DNA of 64,000 nt, from contig CAVVAX010000039.1 in assembly GCA_963746275.1 (NCBI GenBank), forward strand, positions 47,056-111,055, written 5' to 3'. Numbering within the stretch: the first letter of the stretch is position 1; the number at the start of each line of letters is the position of its first letter. Shown one piece after another: positions 36,863-45,254 of this stretch. Under the pieces are notes generated by a model. That model made no database searches and was not told the DNA's origin. It saw only the letters and a list, made by a program, of their open reading frames with translations. Source of the DNA: JAEULH01 sp963746275 (GTDB taxonomy: Bacteria > Pseudomonadota > Alphaproteobacteria > Rhodospirillales > Defluviicoccaceae). The position numbers and the translations under genes were made by a program.

Positions 36863-38017
36863 ATGGTGAACGAAAGCTTCCGCGGCCAGCCCGTGCCGTA
36901 CGCGGCCGCGCCCGTTCCAGCCGAGCAGCCGGCGGGTGACGTCGTCGCCTACGCCAAGGCCGACCCGGTAAGGCGCGAGCGCATCGACCGGGTCATGGCC
37001 GAGATCGATGTGCGCGACGCGAACTCGATCCTGTTCTTCGGCACCAAGGCGCAGGAGCGGCTGACCAACATCTCCGACGACATGCTGGAGGGCGTTCGCA
37101 ACAAGGACGTCGGCCCCGCCGGCAACGCGCTCAGCGAAATGCTGACGACGCTCCGCGGCTTCGATCCGACAAAGATGGGGCTGAACCAGAAGCCGGGCCT
37201 GCTCTCCCGGGTCCTTGGCCGGGGCAAGCCGCTCGCCGGCTTCCTCCAGCGCTACGAGGAGGTGCGCAAGCAGATCGACACCATCAGCGACCGGCTGGAC
37301 GCGCACAAGACCCGGCTGCTCACCGATATTGCCCAGCTCGACCGGCTTTATGCGGCGAACCTGGAGTACTTCCACCAGCTTGCCGACTACATCGCTGCCG
37401 GCGACGAGAAGCTGCGCCGGCTGGACACCGACGCGATCCCGGCGCTCGTGCGCAAGGCCGAGACCAGCGGCGAGGTGCTCGACGCCCAGGAGCTGCGCGA
37501 TCTGCGCGCCTCCCGCGACGACCTGGAGCGCCGGGTCCACGACCTCAAGCTCACCCGGCAGGTGGCCATGCAGAGCCTGCCCAGCATCCGGCTGGTGCAG
37601 GAGAACGACAAGAGCCTGATCGGCAAGATCACCTCGACGCTTGCCAACACCGTGCCTCTGTGGCGTCAGCAGCTCGCCCAGGCGGTCACCATCTTCCGCT
37701 CGCGCGAGGCCGGGCGGACGCTGAAGGAGGCGACCGACCTCACCAACGAATTGCTGCTCGCCAACGCCGAGAACCTCAAGCAGGCCAACATCGAGGTCCG
37801 CACCCAGGTCGAGCGCGGCGTCTTCGACATCGCCGCGGTGAAGAAGGCCAATGACGCCCTGATCGCCACCATCGAGGACAGCCTGCGCATCGCCGACGAG
37901 GGCAAGCGCAAGCGCACCGAGGCGGAAAAGGAGCTCCGCGCGTGCGAGGACGACCTCCGCGGCGTGCTCTCCTCCGCCCGCTCCCGCGCCTCGCTGCAGC
38001 TCCCGCCGCGGCGGTAG
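36863..38017 (+). CDS. telA: TelA-family toxic anion resistance protein
   Basis: 384 residues, largely helical and hydrophilic. Family motifs include NSILFFGTKAQERLTNISDD, VGPAGNALSEMLTTLRGFDP, LLSRVLGRGKPLAGFLQRYE and TLANTVPLWRQQLAQAVTIF, ending with the repeated NIEVRTQVERGVFDIAAVKK. TelA was linked to tellurite resistance and later to envelope stress and antimicrobial tolerance. The ATG follows AAGGGGAAGAGCGAG. It ends only 42 bases before the first CRISPR repeat, so read-through into the array is possible. Confidence 0.94.
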   Translation: MVNESFRGQPVPYAAAPVPAEQPAGDVVAYAKADPVRRERIDRVMAEIDVRDANSILFFGTKAQERLTNISDDMLEGVRNKDVGPAGNALSEMLTTLRGFDPTKMGLNQKPGLLSRVLGRGKPLAGFLQRYEEVRKQIDTISDRLDAHKTRLLTDIAQLDRLYAANLEYFHQLADYIAAGDEKLRRLDTDAIPALVRKAETSGEVLDAQELRDLRASRDDLERRVHDLKLTRQVAMQSLPSIRLVQENDKSLIGKITSTLANTVPLWRQQLAQAVTIFRSREAGRTLKEATDLTNELLLANAENLKQANIEVRTQVERGVFDIAAVKKANDALIATIEDSLRIADEGKRKRTEAEKELRACEDDLRGVLSSARSRASLQLPPRR

Positions 38018-38059
38018 GCGGGGGCCTCAACACGTCGGGCGGCGTCGGCGGATCAACCG

Positions 38060-40456
38060 GTTGCGGTTGGCCCCCGATTTCTGAACTGCTAGGCTCTGGT
38101 TCATGTCCTCCACAGCCTGCGCGCAAGGTTGCGGTTGGCCCCCGATTTCTGAACTGCTAGGCTCGACTGGATCGAGGACCGTATGCGCGGACGCCTGGGT
38201 TGCGGTTGGCCCCCGATTTCTGAACTGCTAGGCTAAGGGTTAAGACGCTGTGATCGCCTGCACTCGACGGGTTGCGGTTGGCCCCCGATTTCTGAACTGC
38301 TAGGCTTGCGCAGTTCTACAAGCGCGTCAACGTCGCCGACCGGTTGCGGTTGGCCCCCGATTTCTGAACTGCTAGGCTTGTTCGCTCGGACGGCACCAGC
38401 GACTATGAGTTGCGGTTGGCCCCCGATTTCTGAACTGCTAGGCTATCGCGGAGAATTACTGTGTGGGGGGAGTAGTTGCGGTTGGCCCCCGATTTCTGAA
38501 CTGCTAGGCTCAGGCGGACGATCGCCTCGTACTCCGCCGGCAGTTGCGGTTGGCCCCCGATTTCTGAACTGCTAGGCTCGGCGAGACCTACTTGCCAAGA
38601 CACCCGGAGGTTGCGGTTGGCCCCCGATTTCTGAACTGCTAGGCTTCGCGATCGATACGGGCGATCAGTCGCTGGGTTGCGGTTGGCCCCCGATTTCTGA
38701 ACTGCTAGGCTAAAAAGTTCTCATCATCATTATCCCTGTAAGTTGCGGTTGGCCCCCGATTTCTGAACTGCTAGGCTGATTTTTGAAGCGATAGCGATAG
38801 CGGTTAGGTTGCGGTTGGCCCCCGATTTCTGAACTGCTAGGCTGGCGAACCGGCCGGGCTCGGTGCATCTCGTCGTTGCGGTTGGCCCCCGATTTCTGAA
38901 CTGCTAGGCTCGAGCGAAACAGAGTGGATCCGTGAGTGAGTGAGTTGCGGTTGGCCCCCGATTTCTGAACTGCTAGGCTGCTGTGATGGGGGGACCACCC
39001 GCAGCCGATGGTTGCGGTTGGCCCCCGATTTCTGAACTGCTAGGCTTGTAGATGCGAGCTAACACTGTGCCCCGCGCAGTTGCGGTTGGCCCCCGATTTC
39101 TGAACTGCTAGGCTATGCGGGGTCAGACAGCCACACTCGGTGATGGGTTGCGGTTGGCCCCCGATTTCTGAACTGCTAGGCTAGCTCCAGCCGGTGCTGT
39201 TGCCAGTTGATGTCGTTGCGGTTGGCCCCCGATTTCTGAACTGCTAGGCTATGGAACCGGACGCTGGCCGCGCAGATCATGGTTGCGGTTGGCCCCCGAT
39301 TTCTGAACTGCTAGGCTCCAGCCAATCTTGACCACCGTGGCGTTCGGGTTGCGGTTGGCCCCCGATTTCTGAACTGCTAGGCTAGCCATGGACTTGCAGA
39401 ACGCGAATACTGTGTTGCGGTTGGCCCCCGATTTCTGAACTGCTAGGCTGGCAAAACGCGCGGCGACCCGGAGCACTGGCACGTTGCGGTTGGCCCCCGA
39501 TTTCTGAACTGCTAGGCTCCTGGAGACATCCTTCCGAGGAGGTCGACCGTTGCGGTTGGCCCCCGATTTCTGAACTGCTAGGCTAAGGTTACAGCATGAC
39601 CGACTTGACCCCGCGTTGCGGTTGGCCCCCGATTTCTGAACTGCTAGGCTCCTCCGCGGCGCAGATGCTGGGCGAGCGGCTGTTGCGGTTGGCCCCCGAT
39701 TTCTGAACTGCTAGGCTTCTTGCTGTCCATCGGCCTTCGATCGGCATCGGTTGCGGTTGGCCCCCGATTTCTGAACTGCTAGGCTGGGACGGCCAGGTGA
39801 TCTCGGACTGAGGCGTGGTTGCGGTTGGCCCCCGATTTCTGAACTGCTAGGCTCGGCCGGCCCTTCGACCAGTCGCAGGCCGAGTTGCGGTTGGCCCCCG
39901 ATTTCTGAACTGCTAGGCTCAGCACCGCCACGACCGTCGCCCGGGTCCTGTTGCGGTTGGCCCCCGATTTCTGAACTGCTAGGCTTGGACGCCGCACCCT
40001 GCTCCGTCCGCGCCATCGTTGCGGTTGGCCCGCGATTTCTGAACTGCTAGCCGCTGAACAACGCTCGTCGTGCTGGCGCCGCGAGTTGCGGTTGGCCCGC
40101 GATTTCTGAACTGCTAGGCTCCTCGGTGGCGACTTATGTCCGCGGCTCCTGGAGTTGCGGTTGGCCCGCGATTTCTGAACTGCTAGGCTGCCGCGGCACG
40201 ACAGGCCGCAGCACGCGTCGCGTTGCGGTTGGCCCGCGATTTCTGAACTGCTAGGCTAGCCCGTGTAGCGCACCATCCGCAGGGTCGATCAGTTGCGGTT
40301 GGCCCCCGATTTCTGAACTGCTAGGCTCGCGGCGAGTCTGCACCTCGGCGCTGGCTCGTTGCGGTTGGCCCCCGATTTCTGAACTGCTAGGCTGCGGCGC
40401 ATGCGCGTGCCGTCGCAGAGGTTGCGGTTGGCCCCCGATTTCTGAACTGCTAGGCT
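38060..40456 (+). CRISPR. Type II-C CRISPR array, 36 repeats / 35 spacers
   Basis: The 36-base repeat begins GTTGCGGTTGGCCCCCGA and ends TTCTGAACTGCTAGGCT. I count 36 copies, first at 38060-38095 and last at 40421-40456. Spacers are 27-36 bases, most often 30; spacers 2-4 are 35, 36 and 36. All 35 differ. Repeats 1-29 and 34-36 are identical, while repeats 30-33 (40018-40257) have GCCCGCG in place of GCCCCCG. Repeat 30 also ends TAGCCG instead of TAGGCT. GTTG-initial repeats are the crRNA sense in II-C systems, and the tracrRNA anti-repeat confirms plus-strand transcription, converging on the leftward cas genes. Each repeat ends in TGCTAGGCT, an extended -10 pattern. No clear leader is visible in the 42 bases before repeat 1. 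Confidence 0.98.
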
Positions 40457-40505
40457 GGATGTGTCGTTAACCCACTGAAGCGAAAGGTGGACGCGGCACA
40501 TCCAG
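40455..40505. repeat. Inverted repeat closing the array
   Basis: CTGGATGTG (40455-40463) and CACATCCAG (40497-40505) form a perfect nine-base inverted repeat with a 33-base loop, beginning in the last two bases of the final repeat. It lies between the array and the cas2 stop codon. It could be a transcript-end structure for either convergent transcript, but there is no U-run. Confidence 0.45.
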
Positions 40506-40528
40506 GCAGCACGTTTTGCCAGACAAAA

Positions 40529-40876
40529 TCAGAACAAAGCGAGCTGGTCGGGATTTTTGCGCGGCTTCTTGCGACGCTGGCTGGCGAAGCGGACGATGCC
40601 TTCATACTGTCGGTCGGTGAAGGTGAGGACATGGATGTCGCCCTTCTCCGGCAGGTGCTGCTCGATCGTGCGCAGGTAGGCCTGGTAGCTCTCCTTGCCG
40701 CTGCAGAACCGGGCGTAAACCGAAAACTGGCTCATCTCGAAACCTTCGTCGAGCAGGAACTGGCGAAACTTCGTTGCTTCCCGCGCCTGCTTCTTGGTGC
40801 CCACCGGGAGGTCGAACATGACGAAGATCCACATCAGCCGATACCCGCTCAGATAATTCACGCCGTTGTCGCTCAC
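40529..40876 (-). CDS. cas2: CRISPR-associated endonuclease Cas2
   Basis: Forms the spacer-integration complex with Cas1. 115 residues from the GTG at 40876 (SDNGVNYLSGYRLMWIFVMF), containing the ferredoxin-like core with FVMFDLPVGTKKQAREATKF, FSVYARFCSGKESYQAYLRT and KGDIHVLTFTDRQYEG. The conserved aspartate of FDLP is present. The GTG overlaps the stop of cas1 (GTGA). A longer frame upstream belongs to cas1 sequence in another frame. No csn2 or cas4 follows, which fits subtype II-C. The frame is clean. Confidence 0.95.
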   Translation of the reverse strand: MSDNGVNYLSGYRLMWIFVMFDLPVGTKKQAREATKFRQFLLDEGFEMSQFSVYARFCSGKESYQAYLRTIEQHLPEKGDIHVLTFTDRQYEGIVRFASQRRKKPRKNPDQLALF

Positions 40877-41807
40877 GCCTCTTCGGCCTCCTCGGCGCGG
40901 GTCAAGGCTCCCCATTCGAGGGGCGAGGGTGGATTGAACAGCGCCAACGTCGGTCGTCGCGTTTCGAAGCTCTGGGCCAGCGATTGGGCGAGCCGCTGCG
41001 CCGCCACCGATACCGGCGAGGCTTCACCGCCGATGCGAACGTCGAAGGCGATTAGCCGAGCGAAGCGCCGCTTGATTGGCGGGTCGAGCGACTCGACGCC
41101 CTGTGCGGTCAGGCCGCGACGAGCGCGTCCACGAGCGGCCGGAACGGCTCGACGAGGTCGTCGGCGAGGGCGAAGGCGTCGCCGCGGTTGGCGTGCTGGA
41201 TGCCGATTGTGGGGTGGAGCCCGGCGGCGACGACCGCGCGGGCGACCGTCGCCCGCATGACCGCATAGCCATAATTCAGCAGGGCATTCGCGCCATCTCG
41301 ACCCCGATCGCGGCGGAAGTCCTTTCCCATCAGCGCCGGCCAGTAGCGGCGCGCCGCCTGCGCCTCGACATTGTCGGGGTCGCCGGAGCGGACACGCCGG
41401 GCGACGAGCGCGAAGCCGGGCGCGGCTCCCGCGCCGCGCGCCTCCAGCAATGAGCCCTGCATTGCGATCTTGGCCTGGACGATTCGACGCCAGAGCTGCT
41501 TGGCCAGCGGCCGGGACGCGTTCCACTGCGCCCACATCCGCGCGCACTGCGTGTGGTGACCTTCAAGCGGGAGCGTCACCGCGATCGGGCTATGATCGAT
41601 CCCGCAAAAGACGATCGGGGCGCCGCGCTCGGCAAGTCGCGCGACGATGCTGCCGGTCCAGGTGACACCGTGCGCATGGACGATCACCGCGTGCACGTCG
41701 TCGAGCGCGACGCGCCCGACCTCCTCGCGCTCCTGCTCGACCATCAGGAAGCCGCGGTGGGCGGAGAGGTGGAGGCCATCGGTGGCGATGTCGACGATGC
41801 GCTCCAC
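40873..41807 (-). CDS. cas1: CRISPR-associated endonuclease Cas1, one frame break
   Basis: Integrase subunit for new spacers. Motifs: MERIVDIATDGLHLSAHRGF, ALDDVHAVIVHAHGVTWTGS, CARMWAQWNASRPLAKQLWR and DGANALLNYGYAVMRATVAR, where the metal-binding glutamate, histidine and aspartate are expected; HPTIGIQHANRGDAFALADD is the conserved C-terminal H-D region. The first frame stops at 41109 inside LVDALVA. One base over at about 41118, LTAQGVESLDPPIKRRFARL then PPSPLEWGALTRAEEAEEA continues to 40873. The restored length of about 311 residues fits the family. The ATG at 41807 is 13 bases after cas9. Confidence 0.93.
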
Positions 41808-41819
41808 GGCCGGTCCGTC

Positions 41820-44800
41820 TCAGGCCGTTGCCGGCTCGCGCGGGCCCGGGTCGAAGACGCGCCCGAGCGGATCGATGCGGACTTGACGCGCCTTGAGCTT
41901 CTTCAGCCCGCTGGCCGACGACAGGATGTATTTGAACGGGTCTAGGTCGTTCGACGCGGCGTCCCGCGCCTTCAGCGCCCCGCCCTCGTTGTGCGGGGCC
42001 AGCGCAATCGTGCCGTTCGTCGAAAACTTGACGACGCGAACGATCTGAGGCGGTCCCCCGTCGCGCTCGATGGCAAGCATGTCGTTCTGGCGCAGGCTCA
42101 GCACCTTCTTGGCGGCCGGATGGGGACGGCGATCCCGCTGGTCTCGCTGATGGGCGTCGAACATGGACACGATGTCGGCCGTCCACTTGCCGTTCGGCAG
42201 TCGCCAGACGTCGAAGCGCGCATTCGCGTCGCCCTTGTAGGCCTTGTAGGCCCGCCCGCTGCGGTCGCGGATCGGGATGACGTTCAGCGCTTCGCGCACG
42301 CGCACGCGGCGAATGCCTCTGAACGTCGGATGTTCCTTGGCGAACGCGGGCCAGCGCCTGTTCGAACTCCTTGCCGGTCACGCCCGCGCGCTCCACTTTC
42401 GCAGCGCATCCGCGCAGCAGCGTCGTCGGGAATGCGGTCCGGATCGTTCGAGATCGGGGGGTTTCAGCTTCAATAGCGGTACGCGGTGGACGACGATCGG
42501 GCGTCTTGCCGTCGGCCGCAGTTACGCCGGTAAGACCATAGGCGGTGTCGTTGTGGAGCCGGCCGGCGGTGACGTCGTGACCCGGGCGTGGCCTGCCCGT
42601 TGCGGCCGTGATCGGCCTTATGGCTGACGGTGACCCGGGCCAGCCTGTTCCCCAGGTCTTCGCGGAAGCTCGGCCACGGCTGGGGCAGGTCCTCGAACAG
42701 CCGGCCGAGGTCCTTTCTCTTCGGCGCGAGGCGGCGGCACGTGCGATACTGCTGCAGCAGGCTTCCGAGTGGTCACGGCGGTCACCGCTGCGTCGATGGC
42801 GTGGTGGCGGTGGTCGAGCCGGTTCTTCGGCGCGTCGCTGTGCTCGTTTTCGACGAAATTGTGGTCCGGAAGCAGGCTGTTGAGGCCCCAGAGGCGACGC
42901 AGCATCGCGGTCATGCGGCCCGGAATGACATAGACGTGGCCGCTGCCTTCGCCTGCTTCGGGGTAGAGGCTCGACAGGTACTTTCGGGCGAGCCGCGATA
43001 AGATACTGCGTGTCTGTCAGCTGACGGGCGAGAAAACCGCCTTCTTGTTCGAACCGCTCCATCGCGTCGGCCGAAAGCGCCACTGCTTCGCCTGGTGGAG
43101 ACGTCCGACCTGATCCTTAATCGTCGCCCAGCGCGCTTCATCGCCGTGCCAGCGCTCCCACGGTGTGTTGTTGCCCTTTGCCCGGTTGCAGGCGCGGTGC
43201 GCAACCACCTTGTTCGCCGGGCTGTCGTCGAGCGTCTGCGAGTAGGGCAGGATGTGGTCGACGTCGGCTGTCCCATCGAACGAGCATCTCGGCGCCGATC
43301 ATCCCGCCGCAGTATGGGCAGCGGCGGTCGAGCACCTCGCGTGGGTTCAGCTCTTCCCACAACCGCAGCAGCATTCGGTTAGCGCCAGTGTCCGGCTGGC
43401 CCATGTCGCGCAGCTTGTCTGAACGCCGACATCGCCGCTCGGTCGTCTCGCGGATGCGGCGCTCATGCTCCTCCTTCTGCTTCTCGTTGAGCTTCAGCTC
43501 GCGGGCAAGTTCGACGACGATCTGGTCAGGGCGGCCGTGAACGGCGATGATCGCGTTGACCAGCTTCTCGAGCTGACGCAGCCCGATGTGGACCGTCGGG
43601 TTGGTGAACTTCCCCCAGCGCTTCTCCAGCGGATCGGTCGGAAGCTGTGTTCCAGGCGGGATATCCCGGCTGAGCAACTCGCCGTAGTAGGGAAGCCGTT
43701 CGAGCGACTTCACCGGTGCGCTCGTCGAGTGGCTGCGCTTGAACGCGCGCTCTACCGCCTGATCATAGCTGACCACATCTTTCTTCAGCTCGTCGAGAAT
43801 GAGCCGCGTCGCGGTTTCGCCGAGCCGGCCATGCCCTCCGGAAGCGGCGCCTGGCCGTCGCGGCGGCGCATTCGTCGTCAAGGCCGAACGCTGTCAGTAC
43901 GTCGTGCAGCCTATCCGGATCCTCCTCGTCAAGGATGCGCTCGATGATCTCCCACTGGCGTTCCGGTGAAAATGAGCCCACGCGGTGCCGAAACGTTTCT
44001 TGTCGCTCATGGCCGCGTAGACCTCGTTGCCGCGTATCATCGTGCGGGTCTCGCTCGCCTTGTTGAAGCGCTGCCCAGGCTCAAGCTTCAGCCGCTTGGC
44101 CAAGGCTTCGAAGCTGCGCTTTCGGCGCCCCCGCAGCTCGAGGACCAGCGGGTCGCGCTCGTCCGCTTCGAGCTTGCGCGACCCGGCGCCGGGCGTCGAC
44201 GACCTCGAGCTGGTTCACCTCCTCGTAAAGTCGCCGCTCCTGGAACAGCGGATGCGCCTTGGGCAGCCGCCGCTCCGGTCTGGACGAAGGTGCAGACGCC
44301 GACTTCCTGCTCCTTGAGCGGCCGCTGGAAGAACAGGATGCGGTGGAGGTGGGCGCGGGCCGCTTCGGTCAACAGCGCGGGATGATGCCCGCCTGTGCGG
44401 TCCAGATCGCCTCGAACTCGTGTTCGAATGCCGCCGCTGCGGATAGAAGTCGTACTCCTGGTTCTCGCTGTTCATGCGCACGCGCTTATTCGCCACGGCC
44501 GGCGAGGAATTGCCCGAGCGTGTCCGCGCCGGCTTCGGCCATCGCATGATCAGTGCAACCCCGTCATGGCGATCTTCCCGTCCTCGTCGTCCTTCGCCGG
44601 CGCTCGGCCTTGCGGTTCGACTTGAACCCGCGTCGCTGGTTGAGATGGAACAAGCGCGCGGCCGATCTCAAAGGGCTCGAGCCGCTCGCCCAGCGCCCGG
44701 GCGCGCAGCACGTAAGGATCTTGCTCCGCGATCAGCTTCGCTTCGTCGGCATCCCGGCATCAGCCCGCGACGGACGAGCGCTTCAGGAAGGCCGATCGTC

Positions 44801-45007
44801 TCCCGAGATATCGATCGCGGCGCCGCCGCATTGCCCTCGCGAAACGACGGTCCGCAGGAGGCCCCGATCTTCGGATCACGTCCATCGGGGAAAATGCGAA
44901 CGCCAATGTCGACGATCCGTGCCCCAACCGGTGAATGATGATCCTCGTACTCGACGAGACACCAGCCGATGCTGGTGATCCCCATGGTCCAAGCCGAATC
45001 TTTTCAT
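41820..45007 (-). CDS. cas9: Type II-C Cas9 nuclease, broken into many frames
   Basis: RNA-guided DNA nuclease, about 1,060 codons, typical of II-C. Start MKRFGLD at 45007 carries the RuvC-I aspartate; GITSIGWCLVEYEDHHSPVG follows one frame over. Then come the arginine-rich bridge helix (ARAMRRRRDRYLGRR), RuvC-II (HGRPDQIVVELARELKLNEK near 43530), HNH (CPYCGGMIGAEM, then DVDHILPYSQTLDDSPANKV and RACNRAKGNN near 43330-43180), RuvC-III (NRLDHRHHAIDAAVTA near 42800) and the C-terminal PAM-interacting part (GRAYKAYKGDANARFDVWRL, DPLGRVFDPGPREPA). Catalytic residues all survive, but at least nine frame changes are needed to join them. This is denser than in neighbouring genes, so recent inactivation and poor sequence are both possible. 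Confidence 0.9.
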
Positions 45008-45055
45008 CTGCACCCCCAAGCCAAGATGTTTGCATCGATCGTCCAGCGCATGCAA

Positions 45056-45084
45056 TTGACTTCGACGCGCCGCCGCGCCATTAT
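45056..45084 (+). promoter_or_regulatory. Promoter of tracrRNA
   Basis: TTGACT (-35, five of six consensus positions, 45056-45061), a 17-base spacer, and CATTAT (-10, four of six, 45079-45084). The predicted start is near 45091, exactly where the anti-repeat begins. It lies about 50 bases upstream of the divergent cas9 start codon. Confidence 0.75.
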
Positions 45085-45090
45085 GACCAC

Positions 45091-45173
45091 CTTCAGAAAT
45101 CGCGGGCTGGCTGTTAACAAGCAGCTTGACTGCACCTCAGATAGGCAGGGCTACGGCCCTGCCTCCCCTTTCC
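45091..45173 (+). ncRNA. tracrRNA of the type II-C system
   Basis: The anti-repeat CTTCAGAAATCGCGGGCTGG (from 45091) continues CTGTTAAC and pairs along 26 bases of the crRNA repeat using Watson-Crick and six G-U pairs plus one bulged U. Next comes a small hairpin, CAAG-CAG-CTTG (45118-45128 region), resembling the nexus, then CACCTCAGATA and a strong terminator hairpin. The RNA is on the plus strand, the same as the array sense and opposite to cas9. Total length is about 83 bases, compact but in the range for II-C tracrRNAs. The dominant repeat has one C:C mismatch with it; repeats 30-33 have none. Confidence 0.88.
45143..45173 (+). terminator. Rho-independent terminator of tracrRNA
   Basis: The stem AGGCAGGGC (45143-45151), loop TACG and stem GCCCTGCCT (45156-45164) pair perfectly over nine bases and are followed by CCCCTTTCC. 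The terminal U-run is short, but the position ends the tracrRNA as expected. Confidence 0.8.
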
Positions 45174-45254
45174 TTCTGAAGCAGGCGGCTCACTTCGGGC
45201 GAGGGAGTGGCGCTCATCCACGGCCTGGACGACGTTCGCCGCGAACGGCGCTGC

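Noticed and set aside
38306..40501. Several open frames inside the CRISPR array encoding repeated peptides (CGWPPISELLG; SSSEIGGQPQ; SLAVQKSGANRN)
   Set aside because: They are translations of the direct repeats in different frames, with no ribosome-binding site, and are explained by the array.
40457..40528. Leader sequence between cas2 and the array
   Set aside because: The crRNA sense deduced from tracrRNA runs towards cas2, so this is the downstream end for transcription; no AT-rich leader is evident.
45008..45254. Small rightward and leftward frames between cas9 and tamB
   Set aside because: The space is accounted for by the tracrRNA gene; the frames lack start signals.
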